From Asparagopsis taxiformis (taxonomy: Eukaryota; Rhodophyta; Florideophyceae; Bonnemaisoniales; Bonnemaisoniaceae), in contig JALQPE010000285.1 in the NCBI GenBank assembly GCA_030407315.1, positions 1 through 64,000 of the forward strand: 64,000 nucleotides of DNA, given 5' to 3'. A program made the translations under genes and the position numbers. A model generated the notes under the pieces. It did no database searches. It was not told the origin of the DNA and was given only the letters and a program-made list of their open reading frames with translations. This document shows, one piece after another, positions 51,386 to 63,400 of the stretch; position 1 is the first letter of the stretch; every line of letters starts with the position of its first letter.

Positions 51386-54300
51386 CTAGCCGTCGGAAAA
51401 TTGTTCTTCCTCTTCGTCCCCACTATATTCAGGATCTCCCGGCAGAATAGGCGTTATCGGCAACTGTGGAGTTGATCTGCTCAAGATGAATTCTTCACCC
51501 GCTGTGAGGGTTCTCTTCTTGGGAGCTTCTGTCGTCTTCATCCACATGATTCCGAGCTGCCCTGTCCTCGACCCACGATCTTTCTTGACCGGGATGGGAA
51601 CAACCGTCTTGTGGCGAACATTGACAGGTGCCGGTTGACTTTGCCTGGCAGACCGGCGCGGAGCATTGGGGATTACTTCTTCTTCGAATCCCAACCGCCT
51701 GATGAAACCAAACGAAACATTGTCGGGAATCGGATACGACGCATTCCTGAAATACGTGTGATACCTCGGTGTCGTGTGTGACACAACTCTGTCGACATGC
51801 CCTGCCCCGGCATGTTGTACATGGCCGTGACCGATGAAGACTGAACGTGGCGGAACGATTACCTTCTTCAGCTTCATCGTCTTGGCGTACATATCTAATT
51901 CCAGCGCTTTGAAAAGACGTACTTGTGGGACCCTGGACACACCCAGATAGGGAATGGGTCATCTCCGTTGGCAATAACAAAGTAACCCGGAAGTTGATCT
52001 TTGCGGTCGCGAGGAGGAACAGGGAAATCATTGTGTGGGACCTGCCGAGGACACCCCTTTCCCGTTATCAAAAACCGTCCCCCAGATGCCGGCATGACAA
52101 GTTTTTCTCCCGGTAAACCGCACTCCTCCAGCCCTATCAGCCGGACAAGGATTCCCAACCACACATCCAGCAGGGCTCGCCGTGTCACAAACTTGAACCG
52201 GTCGATATGCGTCTCATCGTTCTCGGCATAGTCAACCAGGCAGTGGCGCGTAGACGTGAAGCGAGCCCTCCCCTCATTCCGGTTCTTCTCATCTGTTTCA
52301 TCGTCCCCCGTATTGACAATGGGACTCCACAGCTGCCGGTTCCCAGGGTCCTTGTGCACTTCCTCCCCCTCCCATGTTCCCAAAAAGTACCCAAACAATT
52401 CCTGGATAGGAATTTGTTCCATGGGACCCAAGTCAAATGGGAACTTGTCCGACGCATCGAGGTAGCTTACATCCGCGAAATTGTGCATCACCGTATACCC
52501 TCGCTCGTTGATTTCCGTTCGGCAATTGTGGAAGTACGCCATACCAGTGCCGGCCTCATACGAATCCTTCCAGCTTGTAGACATTCGCGCAACCTGAGCG
52601 AAGTCCAGCCTCGAGGGTAGAAACGTCGATGTAGGCTCACACATCGCCTTGGCAGCCATCTTCCACGCTGCGAAAAACATCGGATAGATGGTCTCGATCT
52701 CGAAAACAAGATGACGAGCTCGATGTTGTTCCGGAATATGCAGCCCCTCAAACACAGGGTACATCGCCACTTGCTTCAAATACCTCACCTCTCTGCCCTC
52801 CTCATCGATTTCCACACTCTCCAATAACAACCTGAGCTCAATCGGGGGCAGACAGCCAACCCTCACCGACGCGATGACGTCCGCGGGACGCTGCGCCAGA
52901 TGATGCCCTTCGGCTCGGTCTTTGACTTCGAAATCGTCAGGAAGAGATGGCATACGGTCGTCGAACAGGAGGTCGTGTTCAGAAGGAGAGTCACGAACGA
53001 TGTAACCGTCTTCATCGACTTCCACTCCTTCCGGAACAGTGAATGTAATTGTCACTTCGCGGACCCCCTTGCTTTCGACTTGGCCCACATCTGCACTGTT
53101 GTTTTCTTCCTCGTCCGAAACGTTATGGACAGATTCTTGGTTGGAGGGAGTCGCAACAGCACGTTGGTTATCTTGGGGACAATCTCAACGGCAGAATCGG
53201 GGGAACGGGCGGAGTCTTCGTCACCCTCATCACCGGAAACAGTGGCTTGTTGTTGATCGGTGGGTTTATCAACAACAGCCTGCTCTTCTTCCCCGGCGGA
53301 TTGTTGTACCACAACCGGCTCTTCTTCCTCGAGGCGTGTGCTCCCCGTCGAGCGAAGTCGCTGTGAACGGCGGCGGATGCCATGCGAAGCAGGCTCATGT
53401 TCGACGTTTCGCTGCTTCTTGTGAGTGAGTCTCACATTGGCAGCAGAAGGGCGGCGTTTGCGTCGAGCCTTAGTCTTCTTCTTCAATGTCGGATTGAAAA
53501 ACTCTTTCAAGTTCGTTTCCAAATCCTGTAAACGCGTGGTTCTCCGTCGCATTCGAACCTCACTGCTCCGGTCGTCCCCTCTATACATTGCAATGGCATT
53601 GGTGAGATGCCATTGCAACTCCTTCGGCTGCTTAACCGACCCAATTGCCATCTCTGTGCTCAGAAATGACTTGCGCATAATACTCTTTGGGCGCCCAAAC
53701 GCAGCGTACAGAGAATTTGCTATTGCAGTCACGCGACGGACGTATGTATAGAAGTCGTTCACGTCAAAGCGTCCATCCGGACGTCCACCATGAGCAGGGT
53801 TCAAGTACTCCGAAAGACCACGCAAGACGAAGACAAAGTTTTCTTCCAGCAACTCGCGCACTATCTTGTGGTCCAGGTGCGTTATCCCAATCTCGTTGCG
53901 GCGCTCGGAATTGTTCAGCTCACGCAACACTTCGTCGAGAACAGGATGCTTCAGCGTTGCTATAGCCAAACGCGTCCACCGCCGGGCCGTGTTCGTCGAA
54001 TTCATCATCCCCATGAACCGCGCCTCGAACAATGTTCGGATGACATCAGACTCACGCAAGTCGCCAGCGTTTTCCACGTTATTTGCAACAGCAATCGTAC
54101 GGATGAACTGCTGGATGGACGACAAGATTCGAACCAGGGAGCGCTCCGTCAGTTGCGTCCCAGTCGTATGGTTCGACTCTGCACTCTTGTGGATGATCTC
54201 ATGAGGCTGAAGATCACTGTCGTCCTTGCGGCGAAGGTAGTACACATCCAGAGGCTGAGTAACCCAGCGCAAGCGGTTTGCGTCCTGTGGCAGCTTGGTT

Positions 54301-54534
54301 CTGTGAATACGGGTGAGGCGCGTGAAGTCATCCGCAATGCTATGCATAGCATTGAGACGATGCAGTCCGTCGATCACGGTCACGTTCGCATTGGCATGGA
54401 ATTTGCCATTCTGGAACAGACGCGTGTCGGCGGGCAGATGCGTGTTCTGCGACCTCAGCACCGTCACAGTGATACGCGAAGAGCTCACATACCCCACAGC
54501 CAACATATTGTTGCGCAGGTCCTCCACGTGGTCT
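51386..54534 (-). pseudogene. ParB-like / 2OG-Fe(II) oxygenase gene, copy B (5'-truncated, two frameshifts)
   Basis: The copy starts abruptly at 54534 inside the ParB-like segment (EDLRNN..VIDGLHRLNAMHSI) and keeps the whole C-terminus. The oxygenase region shows HND (His-x-Asp, near 52030), VCPGSHKYV, then HGHVQHAGAG (distal His, near 51817) and RYHTYF (Arg about 15 residues later), the iron and 2-oxoglutarate ligand pattern of PhyH/TET-JBP-like oxygenases. A Ser/Pro/acidic tail ends EEEEQFSDG. The frame shifts near 53177 (GGGG where copy A has GGGGG) and near 51907 in a short T run. A longer open frame that extends to 54794 is an accident of the junction with antisense zinc-finger sequence. 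An R cluster lies on its 3' side. Substrate is unknown; a modified DNA base is a hypothesis. Confidence 0.75.
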
Positions 54535-54860
54535 TCCGCAAAGCCTACAGCATCGCCGAAAGGAGGGATAACAAGAAGAAGTACGCCGCTCACAAGAAGG
54601 CAAACCGCTCGAGGTGCCATCACTGTAACGTCTTTCTCAACTCCACCGAGTCTAGAGTCGCACACTTCAGCGGCTCTAGACATAAGAAGACTATCGAACG
54701 CCTCAAGGAAGGTGGTCTCAAGGTCTGCAAACCCTGCGGTGTCATCGTTCGCACCCAGAGCGAGTTCGACAACCACCTCCGCGGTAGTCGCCACCGTGCC
54801 ATCGAGAAGACCCTCAAAGCCGCTAAAGCCTCTAAGGCTTCCTCGTCCTCCGATAAGTAG
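54535..54860 (+). pseudogene. Zinc-finger gene fragment of Copia-P (5' end lost)
   Basis: Begins inside the codons for FRKAYSIAERRD and keeps both U1-type fingers and the Ser-rich tail. Nearly identical to the minus-strand copies. Intron and start region were lost at the junction with oxygenase gene copy B, which shares GGTCTTC at the joint. Confidence 0.9.
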
Positions 54861-55043
54861 TACTCCCCTTCTCTAGACACACTAGAAATCTAGCTGATTT
54901 CTCTTTGATAAACCTTGTTTCTTGTTCTCCACTCATCTAGCTCTGAGCTAAAAGTCTTTATCCTATAGATCCCAGCTTGGTCCTAGACGACTATCGGTTG
55001 TCCACTTGGGAAGGGTCGAACAGATAAGACATAATACAGAGCC
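54861..55043 (+). other. Leader between zinc-finger gene and gag (Copia-P)
   Basis: Nearly identical to the leaders at 27.9, 31.1 and 62.1 kb, including the pyrimidine run CTTGTTTCTTGTTCTCCAC and the AGCCATGG gag start. Confidence 0.8.
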
Positions 55044-58000
55044 ATGGAGAGCACTTCATCCGGCATTCGCATTGAAAAGCTGGAATACTCCAACTTCCAC
55101 TCATGGAAGCAAAAGATGGAGCTCATCCTCGGCCACCGCGAGGTGGACGACATGATCGATCCCATTCTATGCCGCCCTCCTGCAGAGGATCCAGAGGCAT
55201 TGTCTAAATGGACTCGTAAAGACAAGACTGCTCGCATGGCAATCGGCATTAGTCTGTCAGACGAAATGCTGAAAAACGTTCGCCACACTACTACCGCCCT
55301 AGAAATGTGGCAAGAGATCTGCAACGTCCATCAACGTCACACTCTTCTCAACAAGCTCGCTGCTCGTCGTGACTTCTACACTGCAACAATGAAGCAGGGG
55401 GAGCAAATGCTTGTATACATCAATCGTGTACGTCAAATGGCTTCCCACCTCGAGTCAATGGACGTCAAGATTGACGAAAAGGAAATGGCCATGGCTGTAC
55501 TCAACGGCCTCCCATCATCCTTCCGAACGTTGATCACGGCACTCGATGCAATTGGAGATGACGACCCTTCGTTCACCTTTGACAAAGTGCGCAGCCGCTT
55601 ACTGCAGGAAGAAAGAAGAACTAGCATGCTACGAAACTCTTCCCACACATCTCAACAAACTTCAGCATTAGTCAACTTATCTGGGAAACAACCACGTCGT
55701 GCCAATCGAAAATACTGCTCTCACTGCCACAGAACCAACCATACCGAACCCTATTGCTGGGAAAAGCATGGTCGTCCCAATCATTCTCGGAGTAACAAGC
55801 CTCGAGGATCCACATCTCCAGCAAACAGCGTTCCAATGCAAACCGCTGCAGTAGCAATGGAACCATCCGAGGAAGAAGTCGACTACGTATGTTTACTCAG
55901 CAGTGCTTTCGAGGCGTGCAAAAGTTCTCACGAACGCAAGGCAACAGTCTGGCATATTGACTCTGCGGCCACCTCACATATCACCTTCGACCGATCCATG
56001 TTCAAAACGTATACGTCAGAGATCCCTTTCAACGTTACCATGGGCGACAAGTCCTCCTCTATAGCAATCGGTCGAGGAGATATCCACCTACCTATAATAG
56101 TAAAAGGTGTCACTTCAACGTGCATACTCCGCAACGTGCTGCACGTACCCTCTTTCGTGTTCTCCCTTATCTCAGTTTCCACCCTCACCAGTCGTGGTCT
56201 CTCCCTCTCCTTCATAAATGACACTGTCGAAATCAAAAAGAACAACTCCATAGTTGCTCTAGGGACTCGTCGACATGGACTCTATACTCTACACACTACT
56301 CCTGACGAACATAACGTAGAGGTAGCATGTGTGGCCAGCCTGGAACTCTGGCATCGTCGCCTTGGACATGTACACCATGCAGCAATCTCGCATATGGCAA
56401 AACACACCCCTCGTTAAAGGTCTCCAAATTGCCGGTGGAACGACAACCCAGCAACCGTGCAAAGGCTGCCTGGCCGGTAAAATGGCTCGAGCACCAATCC
56501 CCCATGCATCCGATACTCGAGCAACCGGTTTACTTGACCTTGTCCACACTGATGTAGCCGGACCTATGGAAACATCTTCAAAAGGGGGAGCACGTTACTT
56601 CGTTACCTTTATCGACGACAAGTCCCGTTGGCTTTCCGTCTATCCTATCGCACATAAATCAGACAGCTTCAGCTCTTTCCAGCACTTTCGAAATACTGCA
56701 GAGACACACACAGGACGAAAAATCCGCCAACTTCGCTCGGATGGTGGCGGTGAATACTTCTCAAACGAGTTTAGCGAGTTCCGCATAACTCACGGAATCA
56801 CTCGCCAAACTACCGCTCCCTATACCCCGCAGCAAAACGGTGTATCGGAACGGATGAACCGGACTCTAAAAGACCTCATTCGTGCCATGCTCCATCACAA
56901 TTCTGTCCCTGCAGACTTCTGGGCGGAAGCCCTTGACTGTGCAGCATACGTCCGAAATCGTGTCACAAGCCGTGGGATACCCTCAGATAAAACTCCGTTC
57001 GAGTTATGGATGGGTCGTAAACCTGATATCTCCCATCTAAAAGTATTCGGTAGTCAGTGTTGGTACAAGGTCCCACAAATACGCCTAACATCTCTAAACA
57101 GTCGCTCATCTCCTGCCATGATGATCGGTTACTCCAAAACCCAGAAAGCGTACAAGCTGTGGGACGACCAAACGAACACCGTGGTAATCTCAAGGGACGT
57201 CGTCTTCGACGAATCGGCATCGGATGAAACCACTCAACCTCGCTCTGTTGAAGACTCTACATATATTGATGACGACAACACCTTGAGCTACATACCGGAC
57301 GATCCTCAAACCCGCATGCAAAAATCGGATGACGAGTCGCCCACGCCTCCACAGTCTCCCACCATCTCCGGGGGAGAATCGAGCCCCATTGCTTCTCCAA
57401 GCAGTCCTGCTCATCCTACTATGCCGGCTTCCCCGAGCAACCTCTCCATTCCATCTGCTCCTCGGAAGTCTTCAAGACCTCGAAAGCCCCCGACTCAATG
57501 GTGGAAACCGACTGCACTCGTTAGCATTGCTCCGGAACTCCTCACCTTCACTACCGCGACAGAGGGGGAAGATAGAAAGCTCTGGCTCAAAGCAATAGAC
57601 TCCGAAATGGAATCTCTCTACACCAACCAGACCTGAATTCTTGTCCCTCGCAGTGAAGCCCGCAATCTTCTCTCCTGCAAATGGCTTTTCAAAATCAAGG
57701 ATGTTGTCAACGACGACGGAACGAACGGTGTGAAGTACAAAGCACGACTTGTCACTCGTGGTTTTGAACAACAATACGGTGTTGACTACGAAGAAACATA
57801 CGCTCCGGTTGTAAAACTATGCACTCTCCGCACGTTCCTCGCTATTGTTGCTCACAAATCCCTCCATTGCGACCAAATGGATGTCAAGACAGCCTTCCTA
57901 TACGATGATCTCGATCAGGATATCTTCATGGAACAACCAGAAGGGTTCGTTCATCCGCAATACCCGAACCATGTGTGTAAACTGCAAAGAGCACTCTACG

Positions 58001-59145
58001 GTCTAAAACAAGCTCCGAGACAGTGGCACGCAAAGATCGACGAATTCGTGATCGGTATCCTCAAATTCGAGACTTCTCCGTATGATCCATGCCTTTACGT
58101 CAAGTATGAAGGAGGAGCAATGGTGATCATTACCCTCTACGTTGACGACCTACTCATGGCATCAAGTAATCGCCGACTACTTGATTGGCTAAAAGGGGAG
58201 TTCAATAAAAGGTTCTCAATGAAAGACTGCGGAGAAGCCAAGGTCTGTCTTGGACTCGAGATCGTTCGCAGCTCGTCAAGAGGAACTCTGCACCTCAGCC
58301 AGAGTCGTTTTGTCCACAAGGTGCTAGAACGCTTCGGGATGCTTGACTCGAGTCCCGTAGTCACCCCAATGGAATCGCAGATAAGTCCTGCAGACCTCGA
58401 AGGGGAACCTATAGACTCTACATTATATCGAAGCGCTGTTGGTAGCCTCATGTATCTATCGGTTGGGACTCGCCTCGACATATCCTTCGATGTGGGACGG
58501 CTTGCCCAACATGTGGAACATCCGACAACAAGACTGTGGACAGCAGTTAAGCGCGTACTCCGCTATGTGAATGGAACAAGGAATCTGGGCTTGCTCTATC
58601 AAGCCGATAAACCGTTCCAGCCGATCGCGTACAGTGACTCCGACTGGGGTGGCTGCACCATCAATCGAAAATCCACCAGCGGTTACGTTTTCCTAATGGC
58701 GGGAGGGGCCGTCAGCTGGAAGTCACGCAAACAAGGTTGCGTTGCTCTTTCCTCCTCCGAAGCGGAGTACATGGCTCTGTGTGCAGCTGTAAAAGAATCA
58801 ATCTGGCTTAGCAACATTTTCCGCTCAATCACAGCAAGCGAAGAATACGAGCCGATCTGCATCAACGTCGATAACCAAGGATCTATCAATATGGCTCGAA
58901 ATGATGTGTCCGGAACTAGAACAAAGCACATTGACATTCAATACCACTTCGTACGCGATAGCCTGGACAAAAACCTCTACACCATGCAATACTGCCCCAC
59001 ATCAGAAATGGCTGCCGACTTGCTCACAAAACCTCTTCCCCGTCTTCTCCTTCACAAATTCAAAGACCTCATCGGACTTCAGAACCTCCCTACATCTGGT
59101 GCTTCATCGAGCTTGTCACAGAGGGGGAGTGTTGCGAATAATTGA
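55044..59145 (+). pseudogene. gag-pol: Copia-P Gag-Pol polyprotein, diverged subfamily, one frameshift and one nonsense codon
   Basis: ATG in AGCCATGG. Gag has the CCHC knuckle CSHCHRTNHTEPYC; the protease motif IDSAATSH, pre-integrase LWHRRLGHVH, integrase Asp/Asp/Glu blocks, reverse transcriptase LYVDDLLMASS and RNase H YSDSDWGG are present in order. The frame shifts by one base near 56395-56410, and a TGG codon of related copies has become TGA at 57634-57636. The first about 117 coding bases are almost identical to Copia-in, but from about 55163 onward the DNA is much more diverged. The polyprotein ends before the 3' LTR with a purine tract in its last codons. The element has no 5' LTR. 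Confidence 0.9.
59119..59129 (+). promoter_or_regulatory. Copia-P polypurine tract
   Basis: CAGAGGGGGAG directly before the LTR start TGTTGCG. Confidence 0.8.
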
Positions 59146-59745
59146 GTCACAGCAACAGAAGCACTCAATCTCGAGAATCTCCTGTGAAAATCTCGATGAA
59201 GGAGTCCTCTAGGAGCCTTGAAATATGGCTCATCGTGTTCCTGGTTGAAAAATGGTTGAAGCACTCACTGTAATAGACCCTGAGGGGCTCAGTTACGTGA
59301 GAAAACTTTAACCCTCGATTTCTCCTACAAGGAGTGCTCTAGGCGCTCCAAAACCTATCTCATCATATTCAGCGTGCCCGAATTAGTCGGGTAGCAACTT
59401 CTCCGAAGCTTCTACGACCTTTCTTCATGGAGGAAATAGCGTCTGAAGTTTCAATTTGTTTGTCATACTTTCAATTAGTAATTAGAAAAGCCAGGATGGG
59501 TTGCCATCATGGCACAGGGAAAATGTTATGATTAGTGTACACGTGTGGGTGATATGATAGAGATGCCCACGTGTACCAGATTGGCAGCGGGTGCTTACCA
59601 GGACAGACTGTCAGTGACAGTCTGTCTGGAGCAGCTATTAACAGGCTGTCCTTAGCACCGCTGGCGCACCTCGGCGAGAATACAAATAATGTAGTGAGCT
59701 CGCAGATTCAATAAACGCTCGGCAAGCGACCATTTCGTTCCAACA
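59130..59745 (+). repeat. Copia-P 3' LTR, 616 bp, with a partly duplicated U3
   Basis: It starts TGTTGCGAATAATTG and ends TTCGTTCCAACA. From about 59250 it aligns with the 488-bp LTRs. The first 130 bases look like a diverged second copy of the U3 start, sharing ATGAAGGAGT, CTCTAGGAG and GGCTCATCGTGTTC patterns. Confidence 0.85.
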
Positions 59746-60526
59746 TATTTTCGGGCATACGATAGAAGTGAGAGTGGGTTTCAAGTGGTGTAAGATTTTG
59801 CTGACCATGTTCATGTTTGATGTCTTGATGATTTAATGGGCTGGGGTGGTGTCGAGGAAAGCGGGGATGGAATTGGGAAGGAGCGGATTTTTGTAATCTA
59901 GGTCGTGAGGGTTCTTGAAGTATGTGCGGATGGTGGTGCATGGCGTTCGGATGGTAGGGAGAACGCGATATTGAGGGAGATGGGTGATCTACGATATGCT
60001 GACAGGTATTTTGTATTCTGGCTGGATACGTATTTCGTATTCTGGCTGGATACATATTCCGTATTCTGGCTGGATACGTATTTCCTATTCTAACCGGGTA
60101 TTTATTTCCTATTCTGACCAGATATGTATTCCCTATTCTAGAGAGACGTATTGTATACGAGCAGTTTCCTAAATGAGAGAATAAAATACGGTCCGATATG
60201 GGCCCTGAATTTACCATCCGCTGTAATTTCTTCCCTCCCGGTTTTCGCTGATATATTGTATACTGGATGTCGGGTCCTAGTATTCCGCCATATGTACTAG
60301 AGAAAGTGGATGTCGGGTCCTAGTATTCCGCCAAACGTACTAGAGAAAGTGGATGTCGGGCCCTAGTATTCCGCCATATGTACTAGAGAAAGTGGACGTC
60401 CGCATCCAAAATTTTTTTATTTTTTTTGGACGCGGACGTTCATTTGTTCTAGTAAATCTCGGGGCCGACTAGGACCCGTACTAGAGAGACTGGACGTCCG
60501 CGTCCACTTCCGAAAACACAGACGTA
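59746..60526 (+). repeat. Interspersed repeat, copy 2
   Basis: Matches 17015-17900 from ATTTT-GGGCATACG onward. Its start coincides with the Copia-P LTR end, so Copia-P was inserted into it. It ends GAAAACACAGACG, where Copia-R sequence begins. Confidence 0.85.
60265..60393 (+). repeat. 43-bp minisatellite, three copies
   Basis: Same unit as at 17511-17768 (six copies there). Confidence 0.95.
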
Positions 60527-62017
60527 GCTCAGATGCTCTCGTTTCGGAGAGCTTTGGAATAGCTGCTCGGGACATTTTGCCGGTTATGCATCCTTCACAT
60601 GGGGCACCTGCATCTGATTTCTGAGATTTGATTCGGAGGCCCTTCACGGCAGATAGCTGCTCCATGCGTGAGATACCGGATTTGTTGACATGCCCGAGCC
60701 GCTCGTGCCAGAGCTGTAGCGAGGCCACACAGGCTGTTTGCTGCACATGATCTTTTGGGGCCTTTGACGAGAAGAGATCAATGGCATAGAGTCCCTTGCT
60801 TCTCCGTCCGGTGGCTATCGGTTTGTTGTTCTGAGTCAGGATGACTGTATTGTTATTGAACTGCACCGATATGCCTCGAGTAGTGAGGGTGCTGACGGAG
60901 ATGAGAGAAAATACAAAAGAGGGAACGTGGAGGACGTCACGAAGTATGCACTGTTTTATTTCCCCATATAGAGAGATCATTAAACGAACATCACCACGGC
61001 CGACTGCCATTGAGGTAGACTTATCTCCCAGAGTTACAGAGAACGGTGTTATTTCCTTATAGGAAACAAACATGGAGCGATCGAAGGTCATGTGAGAGGT
61101 GGCAGCAGAGTCTATGTACCAAGTTGATGTATGAAGAGATCCAGGAGTAGTTGACATGAGGCAAACATACTCTTTCTCTTCATCATTATGGAAAGTAGAC
61201 GCGGAAACAGAGTTTGATGGAGGATTGCCTTCTGAATCGGTGAGAGTAACCATAGGAGAAGGTTTAGACCGTGCAGGCCGAGAGCGGGATGGACGGCCAT
61301 ACTTTTGCCAGCAATACGGTTCAGTGTGGTTGGTACGACCGCAATGAGTGCATTTCTTTCGGTTACTGCCGGGCTGTTTCCCAGACCTGGATAATAATGC
61401 AGCCGAGTCAGAAGAAGAGCTTCCAGGTTTCAGAATAGAAGCTCTACGTTCCTCCTGAAGAAGGGGCTTCGGACTTTGTCGAAGGTGAATGTAGGGTCCT
61501 CATCACCTATAGCATCAAGAGCAGTAATGAGTGTCTGGAAGGAAGAAGGAAGACCATTGAGGACAGCCATAGCCATTTCCTTGTCGTCGATGATCACGCC
61601 CATAGAGCTGAGAACCGAGCCCATCTCTCGAACACGATTAATGTAGGCGAGCATCTGTTCACCGGGCTTCATAGTGGCAGTATAGAAATCACGCCTTGCA
61701 GCTAGTTTGTTTAGGAGAGTGTGCCTTTGGTGCACGTTACAGATCTCCTGCCACATTTCCAGAGCAGTAGTGGTGTGTGAGACGTTCTTGAGCATCTCAT
61801 CAGACAACGTGATCCCGATGGTCATCCGAGCAGTCTTATCTTTGCGAAGCCACTTGGACAGTGCTTCCTGGTCTGCAGGGCGTGGAGGACGTAGGTCAGG
61901 GTCGATCATTTCGTCCACCTCGCGGTGGCCGAGGATGAGCTCCATCTTTTGCTTCCATGAGTGGAAGTTGGAGTATTCCAGCTTTTCAATGCGAATGCCG
62001 GATGAAGTGCTCTCCAT
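60527..62017 (-). pseudogene. gag: Copia-R Gag, protease, pre-integrase and integrase start
   Basis: ATG at 62017. Nearly identical to Copia-out Gag. A one-base loss near 61465 (AAGGGGCTTC against AAGGAGGCTTC) breaks the frame after FDKVRS; downstream the knuckle and protease remain in the other frame. The pre-integrase finger LWHERLGHVN is present, and the sequence ends in LSETRASEL at the repeat border. Confidence 0.9.
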
Positions 62018-62200
62018 GGCTCTGTATTATGTCTTATCTGTTCGACCCTTCCCAAGTGGACAACCGATAGTCGTCTAGGACCAAGCTGGGATCTATAGGA
62101 TAAAGACTTTTAGCTCAGAGCTAGATGAGTGGAGAACAAGAAACAAGGTTTATCAAAGAGAAATCAGCTAGATTTCTATTGTGTCTAGAGAAGAGGAGTA

Positions 62201-62619
62201 CTACTTATCGGAGGAGGAGGAAGCCCTAGAGGCTTTAGCGGCTTTGAGAGTCTTCTCGATGGCACGGTGGCGACTACCGCGGAGGTGGTTGTCGAACTCG
62301 CTCTGGGTGCGAACGATGACACCGCAGGGTTTGCAGACCTTGAGACCACCTTCCTTGAGGCGTTCGATAGTCTTCTTATGTCTAGAGCCGCTGAAGTGTG
62401 CGACTCTAGACTCGGCGGAGTTGAGAAAGACGTTGCAGTGATGGCACCTCGAGCGGTTTGCCTTCTTGTGAGCGGCGTACTTCTTCTTGTTATCCCTCCT
62501 TTCGGCGATGCTGTAGGCTTTGCGGAAGACCCAGTCTTGAAGAGACTCCCCCTCGCGACGAAGCCTGGGAGGCTGCTCGTCGGTGCGCGGTTCCACGCGG
62601 TCTTCGTCACTGGTAGACA
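62201..62619 (-). CDS. Zinc-finger protein of Copia-R, exon 2, intact
   Basis: Encodes the same two CxxC-x12-H-x5-H fingers and an undamaged Ser-rich tail (KASRASSSSDK). Exon 2 begins TG TCT ACC; the ATG is again made by splicing. Gag-Pol of this element is dead, so the protein could still be made from a non-mobile copy. Confidence 0.85.
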
Positions 62620-62716
62620 CTGCAGAGAGAAGAGAACAAGAGTGTTAGAAGTTATACCGATCAATACTAAGGTCTAAACCTTGAAATAGACCGAAAGGTG
62701 AAAGGTATAAACTTAC
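62620..62716 (-). other. 97-bp intron of the Copia-R zinc-finger gene
   Basis: Donor CACAA/GTAAGT, acceptor CTTCTCTCTGCAG/TG; the split ATG is conserved. Confidence 0.8.
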
Positions 62717-62896
62717 TTGTGTAAACAGTTGACAATAAAACCAAACGTTCGATGAGTTTATTCGGTGATATGTAAAGGCTATAACGCTATACCGATCAGG
62801 ACAAGGTCACTGTCTTACAAGAGCAGGACCGAGTTGAGAAAGGTATAGACTAGCCAATATAAAAGCAAAGGTCGATTCCACTAATTGGGCCTTGAG

Positions 62897-62984
62897 TGGC
62901 CCGGTAGCCGAGTCGGTTGGACGGTCCACGGAGATGTACCGAACCTTGGTTCGAGTCCCAGCAGCGACGCTGGCCAAACTTTTT
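62897..62984 (+). ncRNA. tRNA-like Pol III unit, copy 3
   Basis: A box TAGCCGAGTCGG (62905-62916), perfect B box GGTTCGAGTCC (62948-62958), TGGCC/GGCCA ends, T5 at 62980-62984. A short CGG-loop-CCG helix can be drawn here, but without U33. Confidence 0.6.
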
Positions 62985-63129
62985 CCTTCGCACGCTAACC
63001 CGAGATAAAAGAATGATGTCACCTGATGACGATGACCGAGAGACGGATGGCAAGATGACAGAGTGTCAGTGTGACACAGCGTGGATGACAGGATGTCAGT
63101 GACAGTGACAGGATGACACAGTGTCGGCG

Positions 63130-63196
63130 CGGAGCGGCGACAGAGGTGCGCGGCGGCGACAGAGGTGCGCGGCGGCGACAGAGGTGCGCGGCGATC
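63130..63196 (+). repeat. GC-rich 19-bp tandem repeat, three units
   Basis: Same unit as at 28995-29213, with three copies. Confidence 0.9.
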
Positions 63197-63385
63197 GTCG
63201 GGGGAGCGTGGAGGAGATGCTCAGCAAGACCGCGGAAGCGCGGGAAGGCGCAGAACGGAAGAAAAGCGAGTAGACGAAGAGAAGAGAGAACGAGGCGAGA
63301 ACGAGACGAAATAGGTAAGAGAACGCCGACGCAAACGACGCACTTACCGAAGCGCTAGAGAATAAGAAACGACCCGAGCGAGCGC

Positions 63386-63400
63386 ACTGGGCCCATAACC
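63386..63400 (-). promoter_or_regulatory. Copia-R primer binding site
   Basis: GGTTATGGGCCCAGT on the minus strand next to the LTR end. Confidence 0.85.

Noticed and set aside
53052..54794. 580-residue minus-strand open frame that seems to fuse a new N-terminus to the ParB-like protein
   Set aside because: The first about 86 residues are the antisense of the zinc-finger gene beyond the 54534 joint. Only 54534 downward is real oxygenase-gene sequence.
53790..54860. 356-residue plus-strand frame ending in the zinc-finger protein
   Set aside because: Its first part is antisense to the oxygenase gene. Only 54535-54860 is zinc-finger coding.
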